NCBI GenBank assembly: GCA_936432065.2
Contig: OW386285.2
Location: forward strand, 260,160,317 to 260,224,316
Direction of reading: 5' to 3'
Origin: Rutpela maculata
Taxonomy: Eukaryota; Arthropoda; Insecta; Coleoptera; Cerambycidae
DNA: 64,000 bases
Numbering within the stretch: position 1 is the first letter of the stretch; every line of letters begins with the position of its first letter. The translations under genes were made by a program, and so were the position numbers. Of the stretch, positions 45,716 through 57,384 are shown piece after piece. The notes below the pieces were generated by a model, which worked only from the letters and a program-made list of their open reading frames with translations, was not told where the DNA came from and did no database searches.

Positions 45716-46240
45716 TTTTTACTGAAAAACTAATGCAATATTATTGATCAGCATGCTTTGGAACACCTATATCCAAAATTTAACAACATTTTGATTTGGT
45801 TTTTGAGTTAAGACTCCTTAAAATTACACTATTCAAATGTTTAAGTAATTAATAACTTGGAAACAAGGTGTGGGAAAAAGTCACTTCTCATTTTCTATTT
45901 AAATTCACTTTTTCTACCATTCAATGCCATCAACACGTTTAAATTTTTTAGGCCAACAATTTTCATTGAAAAATTTATAAATATTCGTGCATGAAGGATT
46001 GTCGAAATTGAAGGTATCAATAATATTAGGCAGTAGAAAAAGTAAATTTAAATAGAAAATAAGGAATGACTTTTTTCGAAAAACAATTCGTTTCCAAGTT
46101 ATTAATTTTTCAATATTTGAAAAATGTAATGTAATTCAAAAATCATAAATCAAAATGCTGTTTTTAGGTTTTAGGGGTTCTAAAGCATGCTAATCAATAA
46201 TATTGCATTAGTTTTTCAGTAAAAAAATAACAAATATGAT
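45716..46240. repeat. Inverted repeat
   Basis: ACTGAAAAACTAATGCAATA at about 45721 and its inverse near 46199-46220, with AGCATGCTTTGGAAC / TTCTAAAGCATGCT also paired and a second inner pair (TTTTTCTACCATTCAATGCC region). Non-coding. Confidence 0.7.
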
Positions 46241-46904
46241 TTCTCGAAAAATTTACCCATTTTTTCTCAATAAAAATACCCGCCAATGACTGAAATAATA
46301 ATGAAGGGTGGGGGGCATTAAAAGTTGGACAATCTGTATATTTGACTTTGTAAAAATCATGCATTTAATCTCCACACATAGCATTTTCGCCTAATGCATT
46401 TTAATATTGTTGTTGACATACAAATTTATAGAGGAAAGCAAGAAAGTACTTAAACCAATTTGAGAACAAGCACACACAGTTACATTAGTGAAATGTCCAA
46501 AAACTTGCAAAATTAATATATATATTTTTTTAATGAGTTCGTGAAAGTGTATAGAGGAATATCCTGAAAAGCCTACATTCCCGTCGGATGCAGAACATAA
46601 AAAAAGTGAACAAAAACGCAATGTTTTCAAAATTTTGAAATTAAGTCAGGGTAAGAAAAATAAAAAATACACGTGGATAGACTACGTGTTTCTAAACAAA
46701 AAAAAAAACATCCTAATAAAATTTATTGCTAAAGCCATGGTATTCCTGGAAAAAAAATAGTGAAGTAATTTTGTCACTCAGTGTGGGTAAGAGCATGGCC
46801 AAATGCATATTATGAAACCCCAGTTCTAACGGGTAAAATAAAGCTTTTTTTCTGTTTCTGATTACACATCAACACATTTAACATTTTTTCCGATCTTCCG
46901 ATAC

Positions 46905-47260
46905 TATGCATTTTTTTATCGGAAAATTTTATTAACAAAGTTGTTCAAAATTGCCTAAATCCAAAAGTTAATCAAAATTAAAAAATATTGAAATTTTGTT
47001 TAAAATAATGTCCAAGTTCAAAAATATCATTTAAATGGGTTTTTTTTTTGTTTAATAAATTCATGACAATTTTGTTTGAAATTAAACCCAAGCTGTCAGA
47101 TAGTTGTCAAGTAATTAGTAGTCTTTTTTATATTTTTTAAATTTATGAATTATTTATATTGTTCAATTTTTTTTATTTTGATGAAATATCGGGCTTAAGG
47201 TTTTTGGACAATTCTGAACAACTTTCATTAATAAAATTCTCCGATAAAAAAAGCCGAGCA
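46905..47260. repeat. Second copy of the 990-1215 repeat, with inverted ends
   Basis: TTTTTTATCGGAAAATTTTA at 46914 pairs with the inverse at about 47238-47258. The body matches 990-1215 (ACAATTTTGTTTGAA, GATAGTTGTCAAG). Dispersed non-autonomous element. Confidence 0.75.
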
Positions 47261-47629
47261 CCGGAAACTCGGATAAGGAGATGGTTTTTAGGGTAGTGGT
47301 TGGAGGGTAGGTCGGAAAATATTGTCATCATCGTGTTTCCCGTCCTCGAAAACGGTCTTGCGGTCCGGTCGCAGAACTTTTGGGGTAAAAGCTTTACCTC
47401 AAGGAACTATTATACCATAATCCAATCATATTAGACATTCATGCGTTCAATTAGCCCCAATAGACTGCAAGCATTATGAAAAAATTAATCTATTAGAGTT
47501 TTATTGTCAGAAATAAAAACTATTTTAAAAACAAAAAAATACCATTTTATAGTAATTTTTTAAGTATATCAAAAAGTAACCAAGATAGGGTAAAAACTAT
47601 ACAACCTTATTTGTAGGGCATAAAATTAT

Positions 47630-48345
47630 TGTATATAATATCACTAGTGTTTAGAATTTTATTGGAATTTTTTTTTTTTTCAAGAGCGTAGTTGCCTGGT
47701 AAAGACTATAAACTGACAGTTTATTATCAGTCAATTTACTCGAATTATATTACTATATTGGCAACTTCGCATGTAAAAAAATTTAGATAAAAATTAAAAG
47801 TACGAGTGATATTTGGAGATAATATTTTACAAAATAAAACATGACATGTCAGTGGGTGCAATGTGAATTACAGCAATAATTCTTTCAATAGGGAATTACA
47901 GTGATTATTTCACTCATTAACTTGATAGCAAATGGGAGCCCGTTTTTTGATAATATTGCGCAAATAACCGGTAACCTACTCGGCTTTTGACAGTACCAAC
48001 ATGAAAAGTTATCGGTGTAATTTTCTCTATTGACGCATCGCCAGATTTATCTAATTTGCATTGCACCCATTTTGACATATGTCATGATTTGTTTCATGAA
48101 GTATTCTCCCAAAATACCATTCGTATTTTTAAATTTTATGTATACATTTTTTCTCTATCTAAGTTGCCAAAAGGTAACATAATTCGTGTAAATTGGACAG
48201 TTGATTTTCAGGTTAAATCCCGAGAGCTAAAGCGCTTGGGATTTAATCAAATAATAAACTGTCAATTTATACTCTTATATTACCTAGCAACAATGGTTTA
48301 GAAAAAATTTTATCCACAAAATTCTAACCACTAGTGATATTATAT
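47630..48345. repeat. Fold-back element related to the 40200 hairpin
   Basis: AATATCACTAGTGTTTAGAA at 47638 pairs with the inverse at about 48325-48345, and ACTGACAGTTTATTAT with its inverse near 48255. A terminal hairpin with AAATCCCG/GGGATTT lies at about 48210-48245. Confidence 0.7.
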
Positions 48346-48993
48346 GTGATAATTTTAAAATAGCAAAAAACTATATGATGAAAAAGTTTCTTTTGTTTCC
48401 ATGGCTACAAAATAAAGAAAAAAGGTATATAAATTATCTTGCGTCATTAAAAATGTTAATGGTAGATTAATCCCATTGAAAAAAATAACTTTTTTATTCT
48501 ACAACTGCTAAAAAAATTGTACTTTTTTTCATTATTTTTAGTGCATAAAACATTCATGTTTATGGTAATAGTGAAAAAAAATAAAACGCGTTAAAAAAAG
48601 TAATATTATTTCACACGAGTATAGCCGAATCTATGAGTGCATTGAAAGCAATAGAAGTTGTCTCACGACCTTTGGCTTAGAAATATCAAATTATGAATTT
48701 GTGTTTTGACATTAAAGCTAATTTTTAAATTTATTTGTCTAAGGGCCGGTTTTATAGGTACAGGTTAAACCAAAGTTTAACTAGAAGTTTTACTGGAAGT
48801 TTAAACTTTAGATTTTAGTGTTCGCTAAAATGCCGTTTTATAAATGCTTGTCAAGATCGTCAGTTCTATTGCCATTTTGTTAGTTGGTAACATAGTAACA
48901 AATTTGCCATTGATGTCTTTTTCACTACTGGTACTTTAACTTTTCGCGATAAGTGACAGAAGATCTTTAAATTCCAACGACAGTGAAATCAAA

Positions 48994-49077
48994 CTGTTGA
49001 TTGAATTAGTTAAAAAGCGTAAAGATGTAATCGAATGCAAGAGAAGTGATTGGGTTAATCGGAAGGATAAAGCAAAT
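48994..49077 (+). pseudogene. Harbinger Myb/SANT-like ORF fragment
   Basis: Reads LLIELVKKRKDVIECKRSDW then VNRKDKAN, like the start of the zeste/Myb-SANT DNA-binding proteins that accompany Harbinger transposases. The rest is lost. Confidence 0.6.
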
Positions 49078-49146
49078 GTTAGTCGAGTTAAATGTGGACT
49101 AGTATCTTCTAATACTACACATGTTCTTTAGATATTCGAAATCGAT

Positions 49147-49275
49147 CTATAAATTCTGTGTTATTCCATATCTCTCTCGGAATTTTCGTGCACGATGAGG
49201 TGTTTCTATTTTACATTTTATAACACCATCTTCATCGCTTGATAAAATGTCCTCAAAAATATCGAAAATGTCCAT
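49147..49275 (-). pseudogene. Harbinger transposase N-terminal remnant
   Basis: A minus-strand 42-codon frame reads MDIFDIFEDILSSDEDG and KIETPHRARKFRERYGIT and then stops. Placement opposite the SANT ORF is the normal Harbinger arrangement. The assignment rests on position as much as on sequence. Confidence 0.45.
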
Positions 49276-50547
49276 TTTCTATAACTTTTTCTTTACAAAA
49301 TATATAATAGGTAATTATTTGCAGGTTAAGTTGGAATTTGAAGTTTGCATTGAGTGCAACATCCTTCAAAATATTGCTAATTAATCAACGTAAGCGTGCA
49401 TAAACCTAAGTTTGGCTTTTAAACTTAAGATTGGCAGTTACTGGCAGATATAAAACGTACGTTTTGACAAAACTTAGAGTTAACTATCAGATCTAAGTTA
49501 AACGGAACCTATAAAACCGGCCCTAAATATGGAAATTGAAGACTGTTGTAGAAAAAATATTGTATCAAGCTCATGCATAAAGTGCCTTTTTTCACTCATG
49601 GGATTGCCGCACGAGCTGTAGGTGAGTGAAAAATTCGTGAAAAAAATACCAATTTACGCATTTGTTGCATAAATTATTGATTTGTTAAAACAAAACAAAC
49701 TGGTAAATTAATTTTTCCCAATGGGGAACTTGTCCATTTTTTTTTATTTCATTAAAGTGTATTTATGTATAAAAACATGCCACACCGAATATCAGCTCTT
49801 AAATCGCAGTACATACTTTGCAAAAGCACTGTGACGTCACCGGGTGAAAACTAGTCTCGCGTGGTGTCCAACAGATGGCGTACTTTAGCCGAGTGGTACG
49901 TCTTCACCCTAATTAATGGACATCTGCATATTCGGTCATAAGTCTTTTGTTTTTTTTGTTAAAGAAAAAATAAAAAAAGTGTCGAAAAGCTCAATTAATT
50001 CTCTCTACATCAGCTGTCTACAAATTTTTCAAAAAAAATGATAATTATCGATACACGTTTTCCTATAGAGTGTATGTAAATCTTAAAAACATGATATTAA
50101 GTGAACATCGTATATGATATCAATTTCAGTTAATTACCGATTAAATATGGTGACAAAATGGAGAAATTTTACCGAAAAAAAAAAAAAAAGTACCAAATCC
50201 CGCCCCCTCTAATTCCTTAATTTTTGTCGGAATTCAAAAAATAAAAAAAAGAGTTTTAGCAAATTTAATTATATTTAAATTAGCTAGAGTAGCGTTTTGG
50301 CATAGGAGCCAAGTTGCCAACTGTAGAAGCTCAAAATTTGCGATTTTTTGCCGTACTTGGCCGACATTTCTGTAGTTATCTCCGAAACGAAAAAAAAAAA
50401 TCAAAATTCTGGTGATAGCAAAAGATTCGTAGTGAAAAATACTTGTTTGGCTTTATTTTTTATTTCGAGCTAACTCCCACCGTTTCGGAGATATCTCCGA
50501 AAAATAGCAAAAAACAGCTTACATTTCGGAGTAGAAAAAATAGCAAA

Positions 50548-50735
50548 AACATGCAATCTTGACAGATTCATATTTTTCGAAAAACACCATTGGGACGGCC
50601 GTACGATGTTGTGACGTAAAGAGGAAGTTTTCCAGATAAACCTGATCGTAAATTGCACGGCGAAATTCGAAAATTCGGCTCGGCACGAACGAATCAAAAG
50701 TAGCATTTTGTGACATTTCAGAACAATTATGTTTT
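50548..50735. repeat. Dispersed repeat, copy A
   Basis: The block with GACGGCCGTACGATG, GAGGAAGTTTTCCAGATAAA and CGGCTCGGCACGAACGAATC recurs with few changes at 56520-56705 in the same orientation. The overlapping open frames on the minus strand at both sites come from this repeat. Confidence 0.85.
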
Positions 50736-51399
50736 TCCAACGAATTTTAGGTTAGGTTGTGTTCACTGCTAGTTGTTTCTGACAAATGCGCATGCAAAAG
50801 CAGAATCGGTGTCGCTTGACGCCGTCATCCGACTTTCACCCTCTGACGTCACGTTTCAGGGTAAAATCCGGCAGATTTTAATCGCTTATATTTCTGGAGG
50901 AATTTTCTTTTTTTTAAATTTTTTGTTGTCTATGGGGTTTTTAATGATGTTAGTTTACGATTTTGAGTATTTTAATTCAATTTTATTTTTTGGGCAAGTT
51001 CCCTATTATTGTGCTCCAGTCCTGATTAGTCTATGGTGGTTGCAGCCCATTGGGACTAACTGCAATGCAAAGCTCCTATTGTCGAGTACAACTGGACGAC
51101 TGAGTTCAGGATAAAGTGGAGAAGTTGGGAACTAGCATGCTTTGTTGTTTAATGTTCATATATAATAATTTTCCTCAAACTTGTTGGCATTCTGACACAA
51201 AAATAATATTTCATTAAGGCCCGGTACTTTCATCTATAAATAGCGATATTTATTCCGCAAAATAGATTTTAGCCTGGAGATAATAGTCATGCATTACTTA
51301 GGATGTATTAGTTATTTACACCATTATATTACGTTTTTGGATATTTAAGTTTAGGTTGCTTTTGACAGACCAAATTTATAATTTAGCTAAAGCTTAATG

Positions 51400-54066
51400 T
51401 AGTCAAATCAATGAAGGTTTTCACTTCTTAATTCTCAGCAACGATTTTGATCATTTTTTTTTTTTAAATCGTCAGCTTAGTATTACAAGGTTGCATGTTA
51501 CATTGTTTCAGATTTTGCTTTTTCAGAATGAAAAGGTTGGATGTTACCAGAGGTACCTTCAACTACTCTACGCCAGATGGTAGCGCACATATAACCATTT
51601 TTATAGGCAGGTGAACAAAAGTGTATGTCAAATTTCAATCCCCAGTTCAATAAAAAAATGGATTAAAATGGATCTTGTCAAATTTACATTATATGCACAT
51701 ACAACCTTGTAATACCAAGCCTACGAAATGTGTTTTTTAATGTGTTTTTCCAAAATTTTCACAGAGTGGAAAAAGAAAGCAACTCAACTAAAAGAAAACT
51801 TAAAGAATCCGCTATTATTTTGTTAAATGATGATAAATAATTATTCTATAGATTTCTGTACCAGCTGGTTGCCGATCCTCAGAGACGAAGTAAGTAAAAA
51901 TAAAATAAATATAATTTAATGTCTCACGTGACTATGGAAATACATAAACAACAAACTGTCTGGTTTGACAAGCTCAAAAGTGAAAGTTTTGATAACGGAA
52001 AAAGAACTATTAACAATTTTATTTCAGTTTATATATTTTTAGGTGTAAGACATTTTGTAATAGAAGTACAAAAACCAGCCACAGTCTGACGCAGAGGTTT
52101 ACTTCATCAAAAATTTTTTAAATATTTTTACAGTGGCAAAATACCCAAAAAATACAAGAAATCATGAATATGCCGCAAATAATAAATTATAAACAATACT
52201 GTGAGATTTATATTTGAAACAGAGTTGCTTTCAAATAAACATATTTGTTTTGAGATTTAAGAATCTAGTGAAAAGGCCCATTATATAAAAAGCACAGTAA
52301 ATCGGCGAAGAGTACAATGCTTCCACTAGTTTCTTTTTACTTCTTATTATAAAGTATTGTTACGTTAAAATAATTAGGATTTTAACTTTTACTGTAAATG
52401 TTTGCACAACAAATATTTCTTAAAGTAAATTTTCAATAAAAACAATTCACTTTTTCATGAATATCGCGAAAAAAAAAAGATTTTTTGTAAAAGTTATTAT
52501 TGTTTAAACAATATAAATAATTATCAACACCGACTGTGGGAAACATTTCTGATACTCAATTTTCAGTAAAAACAACTCACTTCTCTATAAATATCAAGAA
52601 AAAAACATTGTTTCTGCATGTCATTATCATTAATTAAACAGTATAAATAATTATTAGTTTCAAAATATTTAAAAATATTTATTATACTAAATTTCCAATA
52701 AAACCAATGCCCGTTCAGCATTTTCTTTTATTTTAGAAATCGAAAGTAGAACATTTTTTAAGGCAATTTCCAAATTTTTTGGTTTTTATTATGACATTTA
52801 AGCCCTTAAATAAATTACCAAAGTTGGACCGCATGAAAATGGGGCGGACCTTCGAGTAACACCACTTGGCAGATGCTGATCAGGCGACAGTCGACGTTTA
52901 AAGTGACTTCACAGCTAACCTCAAAAATATACATTTCTTAAGATTTACAAGCATTACATAGCTATTATTAAGATTTCTGCCTGGTTCCTGTACTTTCACC
53001 CAAAATCTAGTTCAATGTAATGTTTATGAAGTTATAAATAGTTTGTCACAATAAAATAAGACACTTTTTGCAGGTTAGGAATCTAACCTATATTAGCAGT
53101 CTATTTGTATCAATCAACATTAGGCAACCCAAACGACTTCCAACATGGCGCGGAGGGCAAACATTCGTTTTCATTCGTTAAACGTTTGTGTTTTTCTGTT
53201 GTCTTGGCTACGTTTCCGGAATTTAATAAAAATAAACCCGGGTTTGCCCTCCACGCCATATTGAAAAAAAACTTTGACAGATCGTTGGATTGCTTAATTG
53301 AAAAATTATTTGCGTGAATTTTTAAATATTTGCTTGGAGCCAGTTTGGCTCCAAGCTAAAAATGAGTATACAAACATTAAAAATGAGAATAAACCTAAAA
53401 AACATAACAATTGAGGTTACGTTAGTTATATGATGCACATGCCCCAAGCGTGTGGCAGGTGTTATTGTGTTTCTCTATGGAAACGGCGTTTGATTGTTAA
53501 ATTATATCTGTTTTATCTTCTTGGTGGTTTAAAATGAGTAGTGTTTGTGCAGAATGACGTCACGAGTTGGCGAAGTGCTTTGTACTGGAACTCTATCTTT
53601 AAAATTTAATATCTAATGATTGGATATACTTATGAAGCTGAAATTTTAACAGCTTATCTAGATGATCGAATTCTATTGAATGCCATAAAAAAAATAAAAA
53701 ATAATTATCGGTAACGAGCCCATTAACTTTTTTATGAATATTGCGAAAAAAACATAAAAACATAAAAAAGTTGTTATTATTGTTTAAACAATATAAATAG
53801 TTATCAACCCCGACTGTGAGAAACATTTTTGAACTTAAATTTTCAATAAAAACAACTCAATGTTTTATAAATATGTGAAAAAAATTTTTTAAATATTTTT
53901 TCCTGTAAATATTGTTATTATTGTTTAAACAATATAAATAATTATTTGCACCACTTGGGATATTTCTGATTTTGACTAATATTAAAAAACACACATTTAA
54001 AAAAATGATCAAAATCGGAGCTGTTGCTGAGAATTAAGAAGTTTTAACGATTTTCAGGCTTCATTG
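51400..54066. mobile_element. Element with inverted ends and internal tandem units
   Basis: AATTCTCAGCAACGATTTTG at about 51430 and its inverse at about 54012-54038 (with CACTTCTTA / TAAGAAG). Inside, a unit of about 125 bp containing TTGTTTAAACAATATAAATA repeats at about 52440-52700 and again at 53715-53960, two units each. A small palindrome with GAGGGCAAAC / GTTTGCCCTC lies at 53143-53263. Confidence 0.55.
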
Positions 54067-54072
54067 ACTCGA

Positions 54073-54776
54073 CCTCCGATTAAAGAACTTATATCTAGAT
54101 ACATAATGGCTATCTTTTCTTCATATACCTTATTTGCTCCTAACCACATTATATGTCCATTAAAATGGATAGATGAACATCACATCCCATAGGCAACATT
54201 AGCGGGTATGTGTAGAAGGGAAAATGTACAATATTGTAGCTATTTTATGTAATAATTGTTGGTTAACCTCTAGGAACATTACCGCGGATTTAAAAAATAT
54301 AATAGGTAGAGATGTTTTATTCAAGGGAAATATGTATTGAAAGGATATTATTTATAATATTATTATTAAAACTGTAAACTGAACCTGATCATGTTACGAC
54401 TATGACCTACTTACTTATGAAACGATCGATTTCTGCAAACGGCACAGCACTGTTGCATGTTGCACTAAATTGTCACTAAACTGTGTAAATATGAATAGAG
54501 AATATTATTATGTATTAGCAAATCATAACTTTAAAAAATATATGACTTCTTCACCACTTTTTCATCGGAGAACACCAAAAACATTAATTGACATTAATGG
54601 CGGAACGTCAAACTAAGACGATGATAATCGAACTTAACCGATCGTTGTAAGAAACAGCCGTGAATAGGCCGATGGGCCAATCAGCTTATGGGAAGAAGTG
54701 CCTTAGATTGGGAATCTTTCAGCAACACACAAACTAATGCCATTATGTATCTAGATATAAATTCTTTAATCGGAGG
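54073..54776. mobile_element. Element with 6-bp target duplication, copy 2 (uninterrupted)
   Basis: Same tips as 11293-12217 and near-identical body. The perfect duplication ACTCGA lies at 54067-54072 and 54777-54782. It lacks the nested hAT palindrome, so it provides the empty site. It sits 90 bp from the TSP1 exon. Confidence 0.92.
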
Positions 54777-54865
54777 ACTCGACTAATGTAGTTGTCTTTC
54801 AATGAGAAATTGTCATCCAAAATAATGCATTTCCAAACCAGTATACAAACCCAATTAATAAGTAC

Positions 54866-55375
54866 CTTCATGAATGACATGATTAAGACTTTCTTTCTGC
54901 AAAGTTTCACGAATGTTATCAAGAGTTTCTGGGCTCACATCTCCACAAGGAAAGTCATTACATTTTCCGGTTTCCGTTGGAGAACCTTGGCACAGTTTAC
55001 CAAATATATTAGGCCTTGGGTTTGAACAAGTCCTTGTACGAAAACCTTCTCCACCTCCACAAGAAACAGTGCAACTCCATGGCGACCAACCCGACCATCC
55101 TCCATCTCTTGGAGGACCATCTATATCTAATGGAACACAATTTGCGCTCCACGTCACCTTGCCATTTTGCGCAGCAACAGCAAACCAATAAATAATTATT
55201 GGCTTTTTACTCTTGTACTGAAGAACTGTTTGGTTTTCTTTTCGAATCTCAAAAGTCGATTCGGTAAATAATACATCATATTTTGTCCAAGAATTGGTAG
55301 TCATTATGTTGTCCACCTTAGATGCCATTAAATGTAAGAACACACCATTATTGATTCTTGATAAATCAATATTAC
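54866..55375 (-). CDS. Receptor exon: unassigned N-terminal module plus thrombospondin type-1 repeat
   Basis: A 510-bp exon, phase 1 at both ends, acceptor TTTTAAG and donor GAAG|GTACTT. The last 70 or so residues form a TSP1 repeat: WSGWSPWSCTVSCGGGEG, then RTRTC, GKLC and a closing FPCG, with the W-x-x-W-x-x-W ladder and six cysteines of the family. The first 95 residues lack cysteine until a single late one, and include WTKYDVLFTESTFEIRK and IIIYWFAVAAQNGKVTWSA. That beta-rich stretch is faintly like the insect farnesoic-acid methyltransferase-like (Methyltransf_FA) fold, but I cannot confirm it. A symmetric 1-1 phase is typical of shuffled extracellular modules. The exon joins the Ig exon in frame, making a Gly codon. 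At least one 5' exon with the signal peptide must lie further upstream. Confidence 0.85.
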
Positions 55376-55529
55376 CTTAAAACAAACAGTTTGTATTTTT
55401 ATAATTCTCCCTGAAAAAATTTTATATGTTGTAAAAAGGACCCCGAACAATCCTTATGGAAATGTGGTTTCAGCGAATTCGGCTGAGACTGCTAATTTGT
55501 AGTTTAAGTAATGCTGATCAAAAGTTGTC

Positions 55530-55871
55530 ATTGTACCTTATCGATCCTAGTAGTAGTACCGCTATTTCTACTAGTCAATCAGGCCGGGATGGCCCATGTT
55601 GCCTAGGGATCTACAGTTTAGCATGGACTCCAAACCACGGTCCTAGACCACCAACTCTGAGCTACCCTGGTCCACCCACCATCTTTCATGGGGCTGGAAC
55701 CTGGGATTGTCTCCTGGGCAAGCCATCCTCTTTCAAGGTGTATTGTCTCTGTTGGCAGCCTACCGACTAATAGATGAGATCATGGATCACCCATTCAAGT
55801 GCCGGACTCGCTCAGCATTGCTGTGCCTCGCTGATCTAGCGACAGATCTTAAACCAATGATCGTACCTCAT
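55530..55871 (-). repeat. Second SINE with 5S-rRNA-like head
   Basis: On the minus strand the head from 55871 reads GAGGTACGATCATTGG, GCGAGTCCGGCACTTGAATG and GGTGATCCATGATCTCATCT, matching the head of the SINE at 6583 (GCGAGTCCGACACTTGGATG and so on). The body continues to about 55530 (GTGGTCTAGGACCGTGGTTT and onwards). The plus-strand open frames here are read-through of the repeat. Boundaries are approximate. Confidence 0.65.
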
Positions 55872-55920
55872 CCTATGAGTGGTATTTGCTCCAGGAGTGC
55901 TTGGACATCCTAAAAACAAG

Positions 55921-56519
55921 GTTGTAACTAGGTGGGAGTATGATGGAAATAGACTACTTGTTCCTGAAAATCCTATAGACTCAATGTATAAAAACTAAAA
56001 AATAATATGAAACAAATAAAAAAAATCTGTAAATGTGTACAAAACTTTCCTCCATTTGGTAGCCGTTATTTAATAATTATTTTTTCTGCTAGACGACTAC
56101 CCTATATACTTTTTAACTATAGTATAACAAAATTCTTTCTAGGCAATAGTGACAACTATGGAATATAGTTAATAATAAACATTATTTTCCTTCGTCGTTC
56201 CTTATTTTTTTAAAGTGACCACCCTGTATATTTTTCACCAAAAGTATGTCAGTTTTCCTCCTCGGTAATTAGGAAGTTTCCACTTTTCTCATTTTCTCGT
56301 AATAAATAGTCGTAAAAATCTAAAAAATATCTGTATTTTTTTTTATCTCTATAAATAAAAAAGTTATGGTCCTTCCAAGTTTAAAATGCTGCGATCATCT
56401 GGGCTGAGGCTCGATTATGTCACAATACATGATTCCGCCAACAGCGAGCGGGCGCGGGCACCTTTATACTCGCTGGCAGGCACCGGCAGTTTATAGCCAA
56501 CTTGCATTTGAGAGCCGAA
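55921..56519. other. Upstream of the TSP1 exon, nothing recognised
   Basis: ACCACCCTGTATATTTTTCA near 56218 resembles a mariner-type tip without a partner. No exon that could precede the TSP1 exon was identified. Confidence 0.35.
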
Positions 56520-56705
56520 AAAATTGCTAAAACATTTTGACACGTTCATATTTTTCGAAAAACACCATTGGGACGGCCGTATGATGTCGCGACGTAAAGA
56601 GGAAGTCTTCCAGATAAACCTGATCGTAAATTGCATGGCGAAATTCGAAAATTCGGCTCGGCACGAACGAATCAAAAGTGACATTTTGTGACATTTCAGA
56701 AAATC
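56520..56705. repeat. Dispersed repeat, copy B
   Basis: Direct-orientation match to 50548-50735 over about 180 bp. The flanks differ in sequence but are GC-richer than usual. Confidence 0.85.
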
Positions 56706-57112
56706 GAGCACACTAAATAGAGGAAACATACGCAGGCCGCCGGCATGGCAAGTCAGCGCGTTATGTATTGTGACGTGGACTTCAGCCGAGGCGAAGTATT
56801 CAAATAAGAAATTGAATAAGTTCGTGAGCTTTTCAGATATCGAGATAATTTTTTTTTTGTTTGACTAGTTATCTGAAAGACTACTAAATGAGGTTGAATG
56901 TACATTATATTTCTAAAATAGGAAACTTTATAATTATGTCAACTAAACTCGATATCATTTCCACCATAGTTTCGTAATTACTTTTTAGGATGACCACCCT
57001 ACATATTTTTCAAATTTCTTATCCTTGACAGTTGTGTTAACTACATGCAAAATATTATTGCCCTTGGTCATTTTTGGTTAATTATTTTTTTTACCTTCCA
57101 CCTAGTTATGAC

Positions 57113-57384
57113 CAGGGCCGGATTAAGGATTGGCGTGCCCCTAGGCTAATCATATGTTCGCGCCCTTTTATCCACAGGCAAGGTTACGAAGTTTCAAAAT
57201 TGATGAACGGGGGGCAGAAAATGGGAAAACGAAAATTAATGAGCGAGGGGGGGAAATGTGAAACAATTTTTTCTCAAAAACGAAAATTAATTAGGGAGGA
57301 GGGGGCATGATAAGCAGAAGGCGCAAAGATCTCGCGGCGCCCCTAGGCTATAGCCTACTTAGCCTTATAGATAATTTGGCCCTG
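57113..57384. mobile_element. Short hAT-like MITE (CAGGGCCGGATTAAGG ends)
   Basis: CAGGGCCGGATTAAGG at 57113 and the inverse of CAGGGCCAAATTATC at 57384, with CGCGCCC / GGCGCCCCTAGGCT blocks inside. No 8-bp duplication is visible. The open frame inside is Gly/Lys-rich repeat sequence. Confidence 0.65.

Larger units (their letters stand above)
48743..49523. mobile_element. PIF/Harbinger relic with TAA duplication
   Basis: GGGCCGGTTTTATAGGT and its inverse ACCTATAAAACCGGCCC bound 781 bp, with TAA on both sides (48740-48742, 49524-49526). TIR, 3-bp duplication and two divergent ORF remnants inside all agree on Harbinger. An isolated match to the tip occurs at 23725-23745. Confidence 0.85.
1642..55375 (-). 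other. Gene span: transmembrane receptor with JAK-type tandem kinase module (partial at both ends)
   Basis: Twelve minus-strand exons are joined by GT-AG introns; phases match at every junction except that the TM-to-JH2 join depends on a weak donor. Predicted order: unassigned extracellular segment, TSP1 repeat, two Ig-like folds, TM helix, JAK-like pseudokinase, about 150-residue linker, JAK-like tyrosine kinase. Seen: the motifs and splice signals listed exon by exon. Known: JAKs pair JH2 and JH1, and the YY activation loop and GPLD/DPG motifs of JH2 are JAK hallmarks. Inferred: one polypeptide that senses an extracellular ligand and signals by tyrosine phosphorylation, presumably at the plasma membrane and perhaps through STAT. 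No FERM or SH2 exon is visible. Intron lengths run from 50 bp to about 15 kb. Alternative: two genes, a kinase-less TSP1/Ig receptor and a JAK whose FERM/SH2 exons lie beyond 64000. Confidence 0.72.

Noticed and set aside
50773..51114. 113-codon hydrophobic ORF as a membrane protein
   Set aside because: Hydrophobicity comes from T-rich sequence. It directly follows the dispersed repeat at 50548 and shows no conserved motif.
54913..55191. Plus-strand ORF opposite the TSP1 exon
   Set aside because: Antisense shadow of a well-supported exon.
39117..55375. UNC5-type netrin receptor
   Set aside because: UNC5 has Ig before TSP1 and ZU5/death domains inside. Here TSP1 comes first and kinase-like exons follow.
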